Made by a program: the position numbers and the translations under genes. A stretch of 64,000 nucleotides of DNA from assembly GCF_018812025.1 (NCBI RefSeq), contig NC_063054.1:7727082-7791081 (forward strand), read 5' to 3'. Shown here in pieces: positions 1 through 11,972 of this stretch (the first letter of the stretch is position 1; the number at the start of each line of letters is the position of its first letter). The notes below the pieces were generated by a model, which saw only the letters and a list, made by a program, of their open reading frames with translations, did no database searches and had not been told where the DNA came from. The stretch comes from Megalobrama amblycephala. Taxonomy: Eukaryota > Chordata > Actinopteri > Cypriniformes > Xenocyprididae.

Positions 1-1095
1 CCCTGCTCCTGGGTCAGACATAATAACCCGGTGTTTGGGTAATTTTTGTGTTACCCATATCCTGGGTCAGACATAACAACCCAGTGTTTGGGTAGTTTTT
101 GTGTTACCCAGATCCTGGGTCAGACATAACAACCCACCGTTTGGGTAGTTTTTATGTTACCCAGATCCTGGGTCATACATAACAACCCAGTGTTTGGGTA
201 GTTTTTGTGTTACCCAGATCCTGGGTCAGACATAACAACCCAGTGTTTGGGTAGTTCTTGTGTTACCCTGATCCTGGGTCAGACATAACAACCCAGTGTT
301 TGGGTAGTTCTTGTGTTACCCAGATCCTGGGTCAGACATAACAACCCACCGTTTGGGTAGTTTTTGTGTTACCCAGATCCTGGATCATACATAACAACCC
401 AGTGTTTGGGTAGTTTTTGTGTTATCCAGATCCTGGGTCATACATAACAACCCAGTGTTTGGGTAGTTTTTGTGTTATCCAGATCCTGGGTCATACATAA
501 CAACCCAGCGTTTGGGTAGTTCTTGTGTTACCCAGATCCTGGGTCATACATAACAACCCAGCGTTTGGGTAGTTCTTGTGTTACCCAGATCCTGGGTCAG
601 ACATAACAACCCAGCGTTTGGGTAGATTTTGTGTTACCCAGATCCTGGGTCAGACATAACAACCCAGCGTTTGGGTAGTTTTTATGTTACCCAGATCCTG
701 GGTCAGACATAACAACCCAGTGTTTGGGTAGTTTTTGTGTTACCCAGATCCTGGGTCAGACATAACAACCCAGCGTTTGGGTAGTTTTTATGTTACCCAG
801 ATCCTGGGTCAGACATAACAACCCAGCGTTTGGGTAGTTTTTGTGTTACCCAGATCCTGGGTCAGACATAACAACCCAGCGTTTGGGTAGTTTTTATGTT
901 ACCCAGATCCTGGGTCAGACATAACAACCCAGTGTTTGGGTAGTTTTTGTGTTACCCAGATCCTGGGTCAGACATAACAACCCAGCGTTTGGGTAGTTTT
1001 TATGTTACCCAGATCCTGGGTCAGACATAACAACCCAGCGTTTGGGTAGTTTTTGTGTTACCCAGATCCTGGGTCAGACGTAATAACCCAGGGGT
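1..1095. repeat. 53-bp minisatellite, about 20.5 units, with higher-order structure
   Basis: From position 8 a 53-bp unit starting CCTGGGTCAGACATAACAAC repeats with no change of length: unit starts fall at 8, 61, 114 and so on to 1068, exactly 20 periods. Each unit holds two short inverted pairs (CTGGGT with ACCCAG, and TTTGGGT with ACCC), so a unit could form two small hairpins. Variant positions include CAGTG, CAGCG or CACCG in the middle and TTGTG, CTTGTG or TTATG later. The array ends in a degraded half unit at 1068-1095. A separate half unit lies at 2622-2648, which suggests that array and flank belong to one larger element interrupted by later insertions (inference). Confidence 0.97.
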
Positions 1096-1170
1096 TGAGT
1101 TATCGTCGGCTTTTTGTGAGCTCATCAGGAGAGAGCAGTGCAGTTCTATCAAATTGTTGCATGTCTTCAG

Positions 1171-1262
1171 TAGGGATGCACCGATCCGCCTTTTTCACTT
1201 CCGATACCGATCCCGATACCTGGGATTCAGTATCGGCCGATACCGATCCGATCCGATCTTCA
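1171..1262 (+). mobile_element. hAT-type transposon end, unpaired
   Basis: The stretch starts TAGGGATGCACCGATCCG and runs into repeated CCGATACCGATC motifs, a form I know from ends of vertebrate hAT elements. No matching inverted end (CGGATCGGTGCATCCCTA) was seen in the next 2 kb, so the boundary on the other side is unknown. It is probably a truncated copy. Confidence 0.6.
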
Positions 1263-1309
1263 AGTAATAAGAAAAGCGCTAAATTACCTAATAAACTGTA
1301 TGCCTCACT

Positions 1310-1385
1310 TAGGGCTGTGACGGTCGGCATGACAACCGCGCCACCGCGGTCGTGGAGTGTCACCGGCGGTAGTGTGGCGTGTATA
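1310..1385 (+). mobile_element. second hAT-type end, unpaired
   Basis: TAGGGCTGTGACGGTCGGCA is followed by GC-rich palindromic sequence (CCGCGCCACCGCGG). Ends of this form belong to hAT elements in fish. The partner end was not found. It lies within or beside the truncated element at 1171. Confidence 0.5.
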
Positions 1386-3909
1386 TAATATATAATCTCA
1401 AAGGTCGGGTTAACCGAGAATTTTCCGTCATTGATGGAATTTTTTTTAGCAGTGACGGAAAAAATCTGCAGCCTGTCCGTCATTTTGACAGATTACTGAG
1501 GCTGATGTAACTTAACTGTAATTCCCACCCTGTCCAGTAGGTGGTGAGTGCGCTCCAGTGTGGCAGCAGAGCGCGAGTTCAGTCTCCAGAATAAAATGAA
1601 AACGATGCCTTTGATTACACACACCCAGTTTGTCCATTTTATTATATATTATATTATAATACTTATGCTTACATAAAGTTTCTAATCCGTTTTGTTTTAA
1701 ATAGTTTTTATTTTTGTTGTTGCTGACTAAGTTTATGGTCAATGAATGGCTTTTCCTACGTGACATTGTTTACAACACTGATTGAACTGACGTGATACAG
1801 ATTTCGGTAAGCTACTGCAACTTTCAACATATTTTTTGATTTTCATTCATGTTTATTTCCTTCTGTAAAGTAGTAAAGAAGAAGAGATGATCACGTTCAC
1901 TCACGATCCTCAAAAAGTGTTGAGATGAGATGTAAGATGAAAACTGAAAAGTGACGCAGACTTTAACTTTTCATAATACTTTCTTTTCATAATATAAATA
2001 ATTGCATAGCCTATGCCTATTTGTTTATCTTATACGTTTGTGAATACATATGAAAATGTGGACGAAATCAGAAGCTATTAAATGTCTTATAATTAAAATA
2101 TAAAAATTAAAATGATGCAGCAACATATGATAGATAGGACAGAACAAAAAAAATGCTATTAAACAATCTTTCATTGCGCAAAAATATTATAATATGAACG
2201 GCTCCCATGAGCGGCACAAAGCGCTTTTATGCGTATCCCGTGTGCAGAATGATGTGCTTGAAGCACCATGGAATCAGCGCGCAGCGGCAGCGCTCCGCAG
2301 TGAAAAGTTCAAAGCACAAAGTGAAGAAATATTGATGCGTATTGTATTACCGGTATCTTGATTAAGTATAATAATAGAAACATTGATTCATCTTGGAGAG
2401 AGTTTCATTGTGTTGACTGTCGTAACTGAACGCGACACGCAGTCTGAATGCTGAATGGAGAGTGACTGACAGCCGCAGCGGAGGGAGGCCTTTACGTGAA
2501 CTTTAATTTAACAACTAAAATATTCATCTGTACCTCAAATTAAACTATGGAATGGCTTCAGAACACTTGGAATATAGTGCACAGAAACTTTATGGTGCTT
2601 TTTAATGTGTTTGTGCCTTTTGTGTTTGGGTAGATTTTTGTGTTACCCAAATTTTAAATTATGTAAAAATTTGTTATTCTGTATATTGTTACATTTTATG
2701 CAAAGCAACATACAGGGTCTTTTCGCGTAATGAAAAGCCTGATATCTTGCATAAAATTGTATAATTTTATTCAAAAAGTTACAGAATATAAATACTTAGG
2801 ATGCTAAAATATGTTCTCAGAATTGTACACTGATTATTTATGAACAGGTTATGGAGCAAGTCACCGCATTTTTTGGCTATAAGTGAAACACAGGGCGGCG
2901 GTCTGAAGTTAGCAGTTTCCCCGCTGAACACGAGCCATCTCCGGCACAAGATCCAGTGCCGTTACAGTGAAAACAGTACAACAGAGACTGGTCAATTACA
3001 CTTGAATTACTTCTAAATGTTTCATTTTTACTTCTATCATTTGTTAAATTAGCTTAAATGTAGGCACCGTGTATTTAAAAAAAAAAAATGATATAAAATA
3101 TGCTATACAATATGATCAAAAATAAAGGAATTATCATGCAAAGCAGTGTTATCACAAAAAGCAGTACTTTTATGTTGCTTTTGTGTTCATTGTATTTATT
3201 AAAAAATATTGAAAAATATTCTCAGTTTCTGCTTTGCGTTTCAAAGAAAAAAGAAATTTATACTGGCTAAGAAAGAAATTAGGGTGAATTTTAATCTTTG
3301 GGTGAACTTTTTTTTTTTCTTTTTTTTTAATTGGCAATTATAAATGGAAATTATAAGAGCCCTTAGCATGAACTAAATGCACAGTGACTTTCTTCTGTTT
3401 CTAACTGAATAAACACTGGTCTATTGACTGGTCATTGATTAGGGCTCTAATTGCAGTGCAGTCTTCAGTTTCACAGAGAGTTATACTTTACTCAGAAGAT
3501 TAAAGATTCAGTCGTCCCACATTGATCAGAAGAAAATCCTCAGATCCAGCATAATTAGAGACACAATGCATGAAGGTCAATAAGAAATAGTGTATCTCAC
3601 TACAGAGTGTCCCCCTCCGCTTTGTGTTATCTTCTTCACTTGAGGATGAGAAAGTGCTGTGCTGTCCCACTTTTCTCAGTGTTTCAGCACAACTTAGAGT
3701 TCATTATACTGTACTAATTGTTCAATCATTTGTGATCTCTCTATGGATTATTCAAACAGGCTTTCTTTGTTCTCCAGTAGCTGTACAGGGTCAGGATTTT
3801 CTTGGTAGAACAACTGGTTTGGTAGTAGATTAGGAGATTCGCCATGCAGAAAAGTGGTCAGTGTGTGTCAAGTGTGTATTATATTTTAGAAGAAAGTGTC
3901 ACTGTGCAT
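1386..3909. other. AT-rich stretch, no gene seen
   Basis: No coding region is recognised. The one clear landmark is a half unit of the 53-bp minisatellite at 2622-2648 (GTGTTTGGGTAGATTTTTGT and then GTTACCC). This may mark the far edge of the element that carries the array. Short frames near 3624-3833 show no recognisable domain. Confidence 0.6.
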
Positions 3910-3913
3910 TTAA

Positions 3914-4234
3914 GGGTTCATATAATTTCCATTATACCACAAAGTTACAATACAAGCATAATATTATTTTTATAAGGCTATTATGTCGGTTACTGTCTGC
4001 TATTTTGCCATGTGCTTGTCATCCATCCATGTGTTTAAGCACACAGCTTCTGACATGTTTGTTTGTTTGTTTGTTTGCCATGTGCTTTATGCTTTTTGTT
4101 TGTTTCTGTGTGCCATGTCTCTCCTGTCAGTCTCTCATCACAGTCCCGCCCCCTTGTTACCATGTTATAAGTTCATATGCCCCACCAGCTCTTGAAAGTT
4201 GAAAATATTTAAAAAAAAACATAATAGATCCTCT
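3914..4234. mobile_element. Probable TTAA-flanked non-autonomous element
   Basis: TTAA at 3910-3913 is followed by AGGGTTCATATAATTTCC, and TTAA at 4235-4238 is preceded by ATAATAGATCCTCT, an imperfect inverted match. About 320 bp lie between. TTAA duplications are made by piggyBac and Kolobok type transposases. The ends match poorly, so this is a tentative call. Confidence 0.4.
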
Positions 4235-4302
4235 TTAATCTGGATTGATTCATATTTGTTGAAATTAGGCAAATATAAATTGTGTCCATGTGAAATCCTT
4301 AA

Positions 4303-5246
4303 AGGTGCCGTAGAACGTCTTTTTAAAAGATGTAATATAAGTCTAAGGTGTCCCCTGAATGTGTCTGTGAAGTTTCAGCTCAAAATACCCCATAGATTGT
4401 TTTTAATTAATTAATTGCCTATTTTGGGGTATCATTAAATATGAGCCGATGTAGGCTGCGGCCCCTTTAAATGCTCACGCTCCCCACCCACGGAGCTCGC
4501 GCTTGCCTTAGAGCAGTGCATAAACAAAGTTCACACAGTTAATATAACCCTCAAAATGGATCTTTACAAAGTGTTCGTCATGCAACACGTCTAATCGCGT
4601 AAGTATGGTATTTATTTGGATGTTTACATTTGATTCTGAATGAGTTTGATAGTGCTCTGTGGCTAAAGCTAACATTACACACTGTTGGAGAGATTTATAA
4701 AGAATGAAGTTGTGTTTATGCATTATACAGACTGCAAGTGTTTAAAAAATGAAAATAATGACAGTCTTGTCTCCGTGAATACAGTAAGAAACGATGGTAA
4801 CTTTAACCACATTTAACAGTACATTAGCAACATGCTAATGAAACATTTAGAACAATTTACAAATATCACTAAAAATATCATGTTATCATGGATCATGTCA
4901 GTTATTATTGCTCCATCTGCCATTTTTGGCTATTGTCCTTGCTTGCTTACCTAGTCTGATGATTCAGCTGTGCACAGATCCAGACGTTAATACTGGCTGC
5001 CCTTGTCTAATGCCTTGAACACGGGCTGGCATATGCAAATATTGGGGGCGTACACCCCGACTGTTACGTAACAGTCGGTGTTATGTTGAGATTCGCCTGT
5101 TTTCCGGAGGTCTTTTAAACAAATGAGATTTATATAAGAAGGAGGAAACAATGGTGTTTGAGACTCACTGTATGTCATTTCCATGTACTGAACTCTTGTT
5201 ATTCAACTATGCTGAGGTAAATTCAATTTTCAATTTGATGGCACCT
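4303..5246. mobile_element. TTAA-flanked non-autonomous element, copy 1
   Basis: TTAA at 4299-4302 and 5247-5250 bracket 944 bp with short inverted ends AAGGTGCC and GGCACCTT. The same sequence recurs at 29025-29992: both copies share CTAAGGTGTCCCCTGAATGT near the left end, the CGGCCCCTTTAAAT block, and GTACTGAACTCTTGTTATTC near the right end. No transposase is encoded. The element would depend on a piggyBac or Kolobok type enzyme elsewhere (inference). Confidence 0.85.
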
Positions 5247-7140
5247 TTAACAAAACTTACTTTTATTGGATTTTTATATATATTTTATTTTATCCATTTT
5301 CCAAACTGCAATGTTGTATTATTTTATTTTACGTTACTTTTATTTTATTTTATTTTATTTTATTTTATTTTAATGTTTTGGACTGGACAATGAAACAAAA
5401 GTGGCCAACAAATGCCTGGAAACACCTACAACTGTTTAAAAAGCATTGAATGATGTACATTCATGTTGAAGCCATTTACATGACCAAGTGACATGACCAT
5501 CTCATTTCATGAGTTCTGTAAAAGTTTAAAAAGACTCATTTTCCTCTCTGTTTAAGAGCTTAAGGACTTTTGGAGTTGTAAGTATATCACAAGTCTGTCA
5601 GGAACATAACTGCTGTGTTTAATAGGAAGTGTTGGCACTATTTCTGGGTCCTATAAAAGAAGACAGATGAAGTACTACTGCAGTCCCACATGTCATCAAT
5701 TATGAACCAGATTTGTTATAATGAACCTGTGTGTGCATCATGAAATCAGAGCTTTTTAAAGAAAAAGTGTTGTACGCCACCTAATGTTTAGAATAAATCA
5801 CAGACACTAAAGACCAATAACAGGTCTGGGATAATATCTAACTTCCCATTGGTAGTATTAGCAAAACATTGAACTAATTCATTTTTAACAACCTGGAGGC
5901 GGTTTCGATGATCTGTCTAACTGTAGTTCTTGATCCGGATGGGCCAAGGAAGGGGAAATATCCTTTTAATTAAACTATGAGTGAATTAAAAATGGCCCCA
6001 GTGGGAGGAAGCCCCATAAAGCATGACTGAATCACTCAGTTCTTTCAGACATCTCCTCCCACTGCCTCTAGTGATTTATATTTTCATCAGGGAGCTGCTT
6101 ATTGCTTTGTGCTCCAATGTGAAGAAAATGTTGATGAGTACTGAGGAAACATATTTTCAATCTTAGTTCAAAACTGAGTGACAACGTGTGACAATCCTCA
6201 TTATCAACTAATCAAATCCAGTTGCAGATTGCACTGATAATAAAGTGTGATAATACCAGGGTCAGAAATGAGCCAAAAATACACCAGATCCTTAAAAATG
6301 TGGAGCTAAAAAAGCCCAACTAACAACCCCCCCTCTCTTATTTTTTATCTGTTGATGTATTTCATAATATTCCAGGCCTGTTAATCGAATATAAATGTAA
6401 TAGAATTAATTACATGATATGCTGAGTTACTTAATCATTTCAGAAAATATATTGATATGCGGATTAACGCGTCAAATTAATTAGTATTTACTGAGAAAAT
6501 CCCCCGGATGAAGTACACGTACAGACAGATGCCTCAGATTATTATGTAGCATCTCACTTTAGTTTCATTTTAAGACAATCCAGGCACATTTGGAAAACCT
6601 GCCTGTGGCGACATTGAGAAAAATGACATTACGTTGCTTCTTGCACGTTTCACATCACTTTTAAGTGAAATTTCCAGTGAGTGACGTTAAATGTGTGTTC
6701 GGTTTTATCTGAAATAGATGAACTCGATTCTGGCAAAATTTTATTACGTTGGTTGTTGTACAGTACGTATCATGGCAGTTCGGAAATGAAATGTCCAGTA
6801 AGTGGTTCTAAAAGATTAATGCTCAATCATGTTTGAAAATAACATACCACCTACACTAATGCTGCCTTCATGTGCTATCGGAATTATCATAAATAGGAGT
6901 TTCCTAGTTAAAAATTGGACATGAACACCCTCTCAAGTCATATTTACCAATAGGAAGCTTGGAGATAATTTTGATACCCAAGTTCCCGAGTTGGGCAGGC
7001 TATAAACTTTAAACATGGCAGAGAAGAGAGCGATTGCTGCTGTGACTGGTATTCTTTATTAGCTTTGTCCACAACAACTTCATCACCTTGACTTGTTGCT
7101 AAGGTAGAGCATATTTACATACATACATGAATAAACATTT
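5247..7140. other. AT-rich stretch, no gene seen
   Basis: The only low-complexity tract is a TTTTA pentanucleotide array at about 5336-5373. No coding exon or recognisable transposon end was found. Lines such as GTGGGAGGAAGCCCCATAAA near 6000 have ordinary composition and could be unique sequence. Confidence 0.5.
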
Positions 7141-7262
7141 TTTTTTTAAGATTTATTTTTTATTATGATAGGACAGTGATTAGACAGGAAGTGAAGTGGG
7201 AGAGAGAGAGGGGGACAGGATTGGACCACGAGCCGGGACTCGAACTTGGGTCGTCGAAGCGA
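7141..7262 (-). repeat. tRNA-derived SINE-like fragment
   Basis: A T-rich run is followed by a purine-rich GAAGTGAAGTGGGAGAGAGA block and then CCACGAGCCGGGACTCGAAC. On the minus strand the end reads AAGTTCGAGTCCCGGCTCG, a good match to a tRNA B box (GGTTCGANTCC) with part of the acceptor stem. No A box or cloverleaf is present, so it is a fragment and not a tRNA gene. Confidence 0.5.
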
Positions 7263-7789
7263 CCCATTTTATGTTTTATACACAGCAAACATATGTATTT
7301 GACAGAAAATCCCAAATTTATTAGCAAGCTATCTAGATATCGTGGTTAATAATTATATGGTTGTCAATGAATGGGATGCTAAATATCATTTTGGCTATAA
7401 GATTTTCCCTATAAATTAGTACTCCATTCCTGTACTCCATGATTCCTGTTCTTTCCAACAAAAGCACCTGAATGCAACAAGCTTGTAATCAAGACTTCAC
7501 AAAGTAGGAAAGTAGGATATTTTTGATAGCAAATGAATGTAGTAAATTAGCACAAAACAAAACTCTTTAATTAACTAATTAATAAATATTTGGATCAGTT
7601 AATAGAATAACCAAAACAGAGGCCATGTACACACTGTAAGTTTCAGGAGGGACAACCACATTTAAATGTGGGAGTGAATCCCCTAACTTATCAATACATG
7701 TGTGTATGGAACACAACTCACTCTTGAAACTTTGATGATTGACAGCTTGGAAACATCTAGGGTATTATTGTAACCCTCATTCCCTGAAG

Positions 7790-9062
7790 TAATGGGGTCT
7801 CGCCTGGAAATCACATCCAAGTTGTACAAAACGAGCCAATCGAGATTGGCCAGTGAGATTTTCATACCGAGCCACACCTACCTGGCACATACAGGTATAA
7901 TAAGACTGTATAATAATACTCACTTCATTCATATTTTGCTGAGAAGCCGAGACAGGGAACCCGGCCATTCAGCGGTGGTTCGGGGCTATGGCAAGGGGAC
8001 ATAACATCTCCGTTCCCTCCTTCAGGGTTACAATAGTAACCTAGACATTCCCATTCAGTTAGTCACGTTACATCGATACTGACGTAATGGGGCGACTGAA
8101 CTGTGCTACGAGTGTTGGAGACGCAGATGCTGGCAACCCGCGGCGTGCCTTACAACAACAGACGCTCACAAACTTCGTAACCTACCCAGTGCCTGAAGTA
8201 AGCCCAAGAGAAGTCCTCCATACCCTAGGGGATGGAAGGGACAAAGTCTTACTCAGAGAATGGTCGAAGCTGCTGTTCCTACCACAAGGAAGATTGCTTC
8301 GGGACTCAATTCCCAGTTTTTCAGCCAGGCCAAAATGCCACCTTGTGAGATGGGAGCATCATGAAAGCACACTTTGTTGACATCTCGCATCTCTGCAAGG
8401 TTTAGCCAGAGGTGGCGTTCCTGGACCATGACGGTGGACATCGTCTGGCCAAGGGCCCGTGCCGTGACTTTTCTCACCCAGAGGGCAAGGTCAGTCAGCA
8501 TGCGCGGGTCCTGCATCAACCCCGGCTCAGAAATACCCTTGTGCGTTGCTTTGACCAGCAGGATGGCCACTGCATGCAAGAAGGAGGCGGTCTGTCCAGC
8601 AGCACCATGAGGCTTAACAGATCACAGATGATTCCTCCAGGTGGCAGCACTTTGCGGGCATAAATGCACTGCAATTGCACAGTCCACCTGAGGAACCCCC
8701 TGACCGCCCCACAGACGAGGGTAGTGAAAGAGGAAAAACTTTGAACAGATTTTGGCACTAATGTACCTCCATACTGCCAAAATTAAAATTGCTGTTTTCG
8801 GAGTGTTCTTCTGATAGCAACTAAAATTGCTGTCATTTGCTCAGAAATTTACTCTCAATAGATGTGAATTGGAAAGAGCGATCGCTGTACAACCGCTCGG
8901 CTCCGAAGCAAAAGTATGAATGAAGTGAATATGCCAGTCCTATTATACCCGTATGTGCCGGGTAGGTTTTGCTCGGCATGTAAATCTCACTGGCCAATCT
9001 CGATTGGCTAGTTTTGTACCACTTGGATGCGACTGGGCTCCCAGGCGAGACCCCATTACATC
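7790..9062 (-). mobile_element. DIRS-like element with inverted terminal repeats
   Basis: Two arms of roughly 160 bp, about 7790-7952 and 8900-9062, are inverted copies (TAATGGGGTCTCGCCTGG on the left; CCAGGCGAGACCCCATTA on the right). An internal stretch at about 8048-8092 resembles the outer ends (CATTCCCATTCAGTTAGTCA against TGACTGAATGGGAACC just outside the right arm). Inverted repeats plus an internal complementary region is the known layout of DIRS retroelements. The gag-like frame inside supports this. Reverse transcriptase and tyrosine recombinase are absent, so it is a deletion derivative. Confidence 0.55.
8253..8618 (-). pseudogene. Gag-like fragment of a DIRS-type retroelement
   Basis: The minus frame opens near 8618 and reads GAAGQTASFLHAVAILLVKA, then DLALWVRKVTARALGQTMST, QERHLWLNLAEMRD and DAPISQGG, ending at a stop at 8253. 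From memory these blocks match the gag-like protein that precedes the reverse transcriptase of cyprinid DIRS elements; no search was run. The full protein should be several hundred residues with a proline/arginine-rich tail, and here only about 120 residues survive. After DAPISQGG the match is lost, so the end is probably frameshifted. The frame lies between the inverted arms of its parent element. Alternative: gag of another retroelement family. Confidence 0.55.
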
Positions 9063-10581
9063 AGACTGACTGAATGGGAACCATAGTGATGTTCTGCCAT
9101 CTTGGGAGTTTGGTTACATTATTCTGACCAAAGTAATATTACAGTGACAAAACACTCATTATTTCCATCAATTTAACTAAACACAGTCGACGGAGTTGTC
9201 ATGTTTTTTTAATGCTTGTACAGCGTGTTTCCCCCAGAGCACACTCTTTCTGTGTTGCCATAATCACTAATTATAAGCGTTTTGGGCTTGTTGTTTAAGC
9301 TCGGCTCATAAACCGATCGGCTTTATGGAGTTATTAAAGTGAGCAGACACGAGTCACAATATTTAGTTTTTTTATTTTCAGCATAAAGCATTTGGATTTA
9401 TTTCAGTTTATTATGGACTTGTTTTTGTTTGCTGATTTTTCTAGCAAGATCTGGCAACACGAATGAGTCAAGACTCATGCTTTCCCTGTGATTCACCGCG
9501 CATACAGAAGAGAGACACATCTCCAATGAATGTTAAAAAACGTCATTAACAACTAGTTGTTCAGTTTGGTTCCGTACACACTGCATACAATTTCTGTAAA
9601 TGCGATTGTTGCTACCTGTATTTTTCGGGAGTTAATTCAGTTGTAGAATGCGAATTTAGCTGCAGTGTGTACAAAGCCAGAATAAAGATATGGAAACGTA
9701 AGAGTCAGTTAACCACCTAAACAACCCTCAGTTTCTTAATTCAAAGCACCTTGCTAACAAGTGCTAACCTTACTAACAAGAAATGCAGTCCCAGGAGAAA
9801 GTCTTGGTGGTTCAGTAGTTTGATGGTGGTGAACTTGCAACAGATTCTTCCGGGTTGAAGAATGATGAACTTCAGGGTTGTTTATGACTTGGTTGCGGTC
9901 GAGAGACGAATGTTACAACATGGTTTGCAACATGGTCTCAAGTGCAGTGCTGTACCAGGTGAGCTACCAAGCAACTTTACTATATCAAGTTAAAAACATC
10001 AAGATGCTGTTTTGGAAACAGTGAATAATAATGGTGCGAAACACTAGCAGAAATCAGATTTTCATTTCAGCCCAGTTCTTTTCTGCGGTCCAGCTGAATT
10101 CTGACTTGATCGCTGCTGGAATCCAATGGCTGAAGAGACTGTAAGTAGAGCAGCGCAGTCGTGTATGAGTTTGTAACTACAGAGTGCATCACAAAAGGGC
10201 TGTGGAATGAGTCACTGCGGGCTTCAGGTCTGATGAAGGATCCTCTCTTGTATTTGGTGTGAAATGGAAAGTGCGTGAATGGTCTCCCTCATGCTAGAGA
10301 GGGATGTGCGATTCATTAGCGTTTGCTTTGTCGTTTCATGCCTGCTTTTCCCCTGACGCGGCGCTGGCACTATTAGCCCTGGCTGAGCTGTGAATTCAGA
10401 TTGCCAGGGCAGACTGGTGGCCTGAAAACTCAAACCGGCTCCTTTCTTTAATTAGTGTTTTTCAGACATCAAATTATTTCTCTCTTTCTTTGTCTCCCAA
10501 GACCCAAACAGTTGGAAGTTAATTATTAACACTCACACTGCAATACCCTCTGTCAAAACAAGAATAAAAGTCACAATGAAA

Positions 10582-10587
<6 letters not shown>
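9063..10587. other. No gene or clear element; possible conserved non-coding stretch
   Basis: No transposon end was recognised between 9120 and 10587. The segment at about 10200-10500 has balanced composition and no repeat signature (it contains CTGAGCTGTGAATTCAGATT and TTTCTTTAATTAGTGTTTTT), the kind of sequence in which vertebrate conserved non-coding elements occur. That is only a guess without an alignment. Confidence 0.3.

Positions 10588-10613
<26 letters not shown>
10588..10613. repeat. (CA)n microsatellite
   Basis: About 13 CA units follow ATCTCTCT. Confidence 0.95.
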
Positions 10614-10614
<1 letters not shown>

Positions 10615-11097
10615 TTTCCCAAAATTGCCATATGGTTCATTTAGATAACCATCTTACATAGGTTTAACTGGATACACTTCTTAATATTCTTTACTTAGTA
10701 TAATTTCTGCAACATCCAGACTGATGTCTTCTCAGATCAACAACATGTATTAGAAATTTGATTCAATGAAATTTAGAGCAGTTATTTAGACTGTGCTGTT
10801 AGTATATATTGTAGGAAGGATGATATTTACATATCACTTCAACTGATAAAAAAAAAAAAATTAGGACACATTTCCTGTTCCTTTCATCTCTTGCTTGTAA
10901 CAGTTGGCATATTGAAGCAAATGTTAAAGTCGGGATGAAAAGGAAATTGTGATTGTATTGTCTTCCATATTGAGAAATATATCTATATGATTCCTATTAT
11001 TCCTAATATTCCATTAAAATAAGAATTGTTCATTTTGATTTAATGTAGACTTTAAAACATTAAATGTGTGATTTCAGTGTCACTAGTGAAACTAAAC

Positions 11098-11232
11098 TGT
11101 TTTTTGTTTTTGTTTTGATTTTCTTTTGTTTTGGGTTTTGTTTTGTCTTGTTTTGTTTTGTTTTGTCTTGTGTTTTGATTTTGTTGTTTTGTTTTGTCTT
11201 GTATTTTCTTTTCTTTTCTTTTGTTTTGATTC
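11098..11232. repeat. (TTTTG)n-type low-complexity tract
   Basis: Imperfect TTTTG and TTTTC units run for about 130 bp. The 88-residue frame across it on the minus strand (rich in K, Q, N, T) is an artefact of the repeat. Confidence 0.9.
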
Positions 11233-11972
11233 AAACATGAGTTTAGGGAAGGACTATTCACTTGTCTGAACACTGAAAGACAGATGGAGTCAAACTTGTT
11301 TGAAAACATTATTTTCACACACAGTTCTGTTTGGTGGCACAGAAATTACACACTTCACCATCTAATAATAAAATGAGTAATGAATAAAAACAAGCAGCTG
11401 AAACTCAAGCCTCATCCATCTCTTTGCAGAGGTTATTTGTGGATATTTAATTGCATGCCGACTCATTAAAATGAAACCAATGCTTGGATTGATTTTTTGC
11501 AACTGTCATTTTATTTGGCTGCAAAGTGATAGTGAGACGCTGTGCGTGGAGGAAAAACCACATTGTAATTCCATTTTATCAGTCAAGTACAACAGCTGAG
11601 ATGCACTGCTGTTGAAATAAATTATTTAAGAGAGACAGAAGAAATATCCCAGTTCCTCTCTACAGTGAGAGTTCCTGGCTGACTGACTCACAGTTTTATT
11701 TGCCGTAAACCAATGTTTTCATCATGAATATAAATCTGTTGCCTATTCATTTTCTGCATGAAAAGGCAATGATGTTTATTATCTTTCTGTATAATTAACT
11801 AAAATTATAAACTGATGTGAAAATTCTATATGCCTGTCATCTTTTGTTGGAGATGATTAACTATATCATCCACAAACAGATTCATGCAGAAATATTTAGG
11901 ATCCAATATGAACATTCACAGTGCAGTCAGCTGTCAGCTTTGACAGTTATACCAACACTATCTCAAGACCAA
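11233..11972. other. Unannotated stretch, no gene seen
   Basis: No element end or coding motif was found. The part at about 11430-11650 is non-repetitive with balanced composition. It could be unique, possibly conserved sequence, but nothing in a single genome can prove it. Confidence 0.3.

Noticed and set aside
1..1095. Regular repeats as a CRISPR array
   Set aside because: The 53-bp units are contiguous with no unique spacers, and the genome is clearly eukaryotic. It is a minisatellite.
7225..7262. tRNA gene
   Set aside because: Only a B-box-like stretch is present; no A box, anticodon arm or full cloverleaf. Treated as a SINE-like fragment.
11052..11318. 88-residue K/Q/N/T-rich frame on the minus strand
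   Set aside because: Produced by the TTTTG low-complexity tract.
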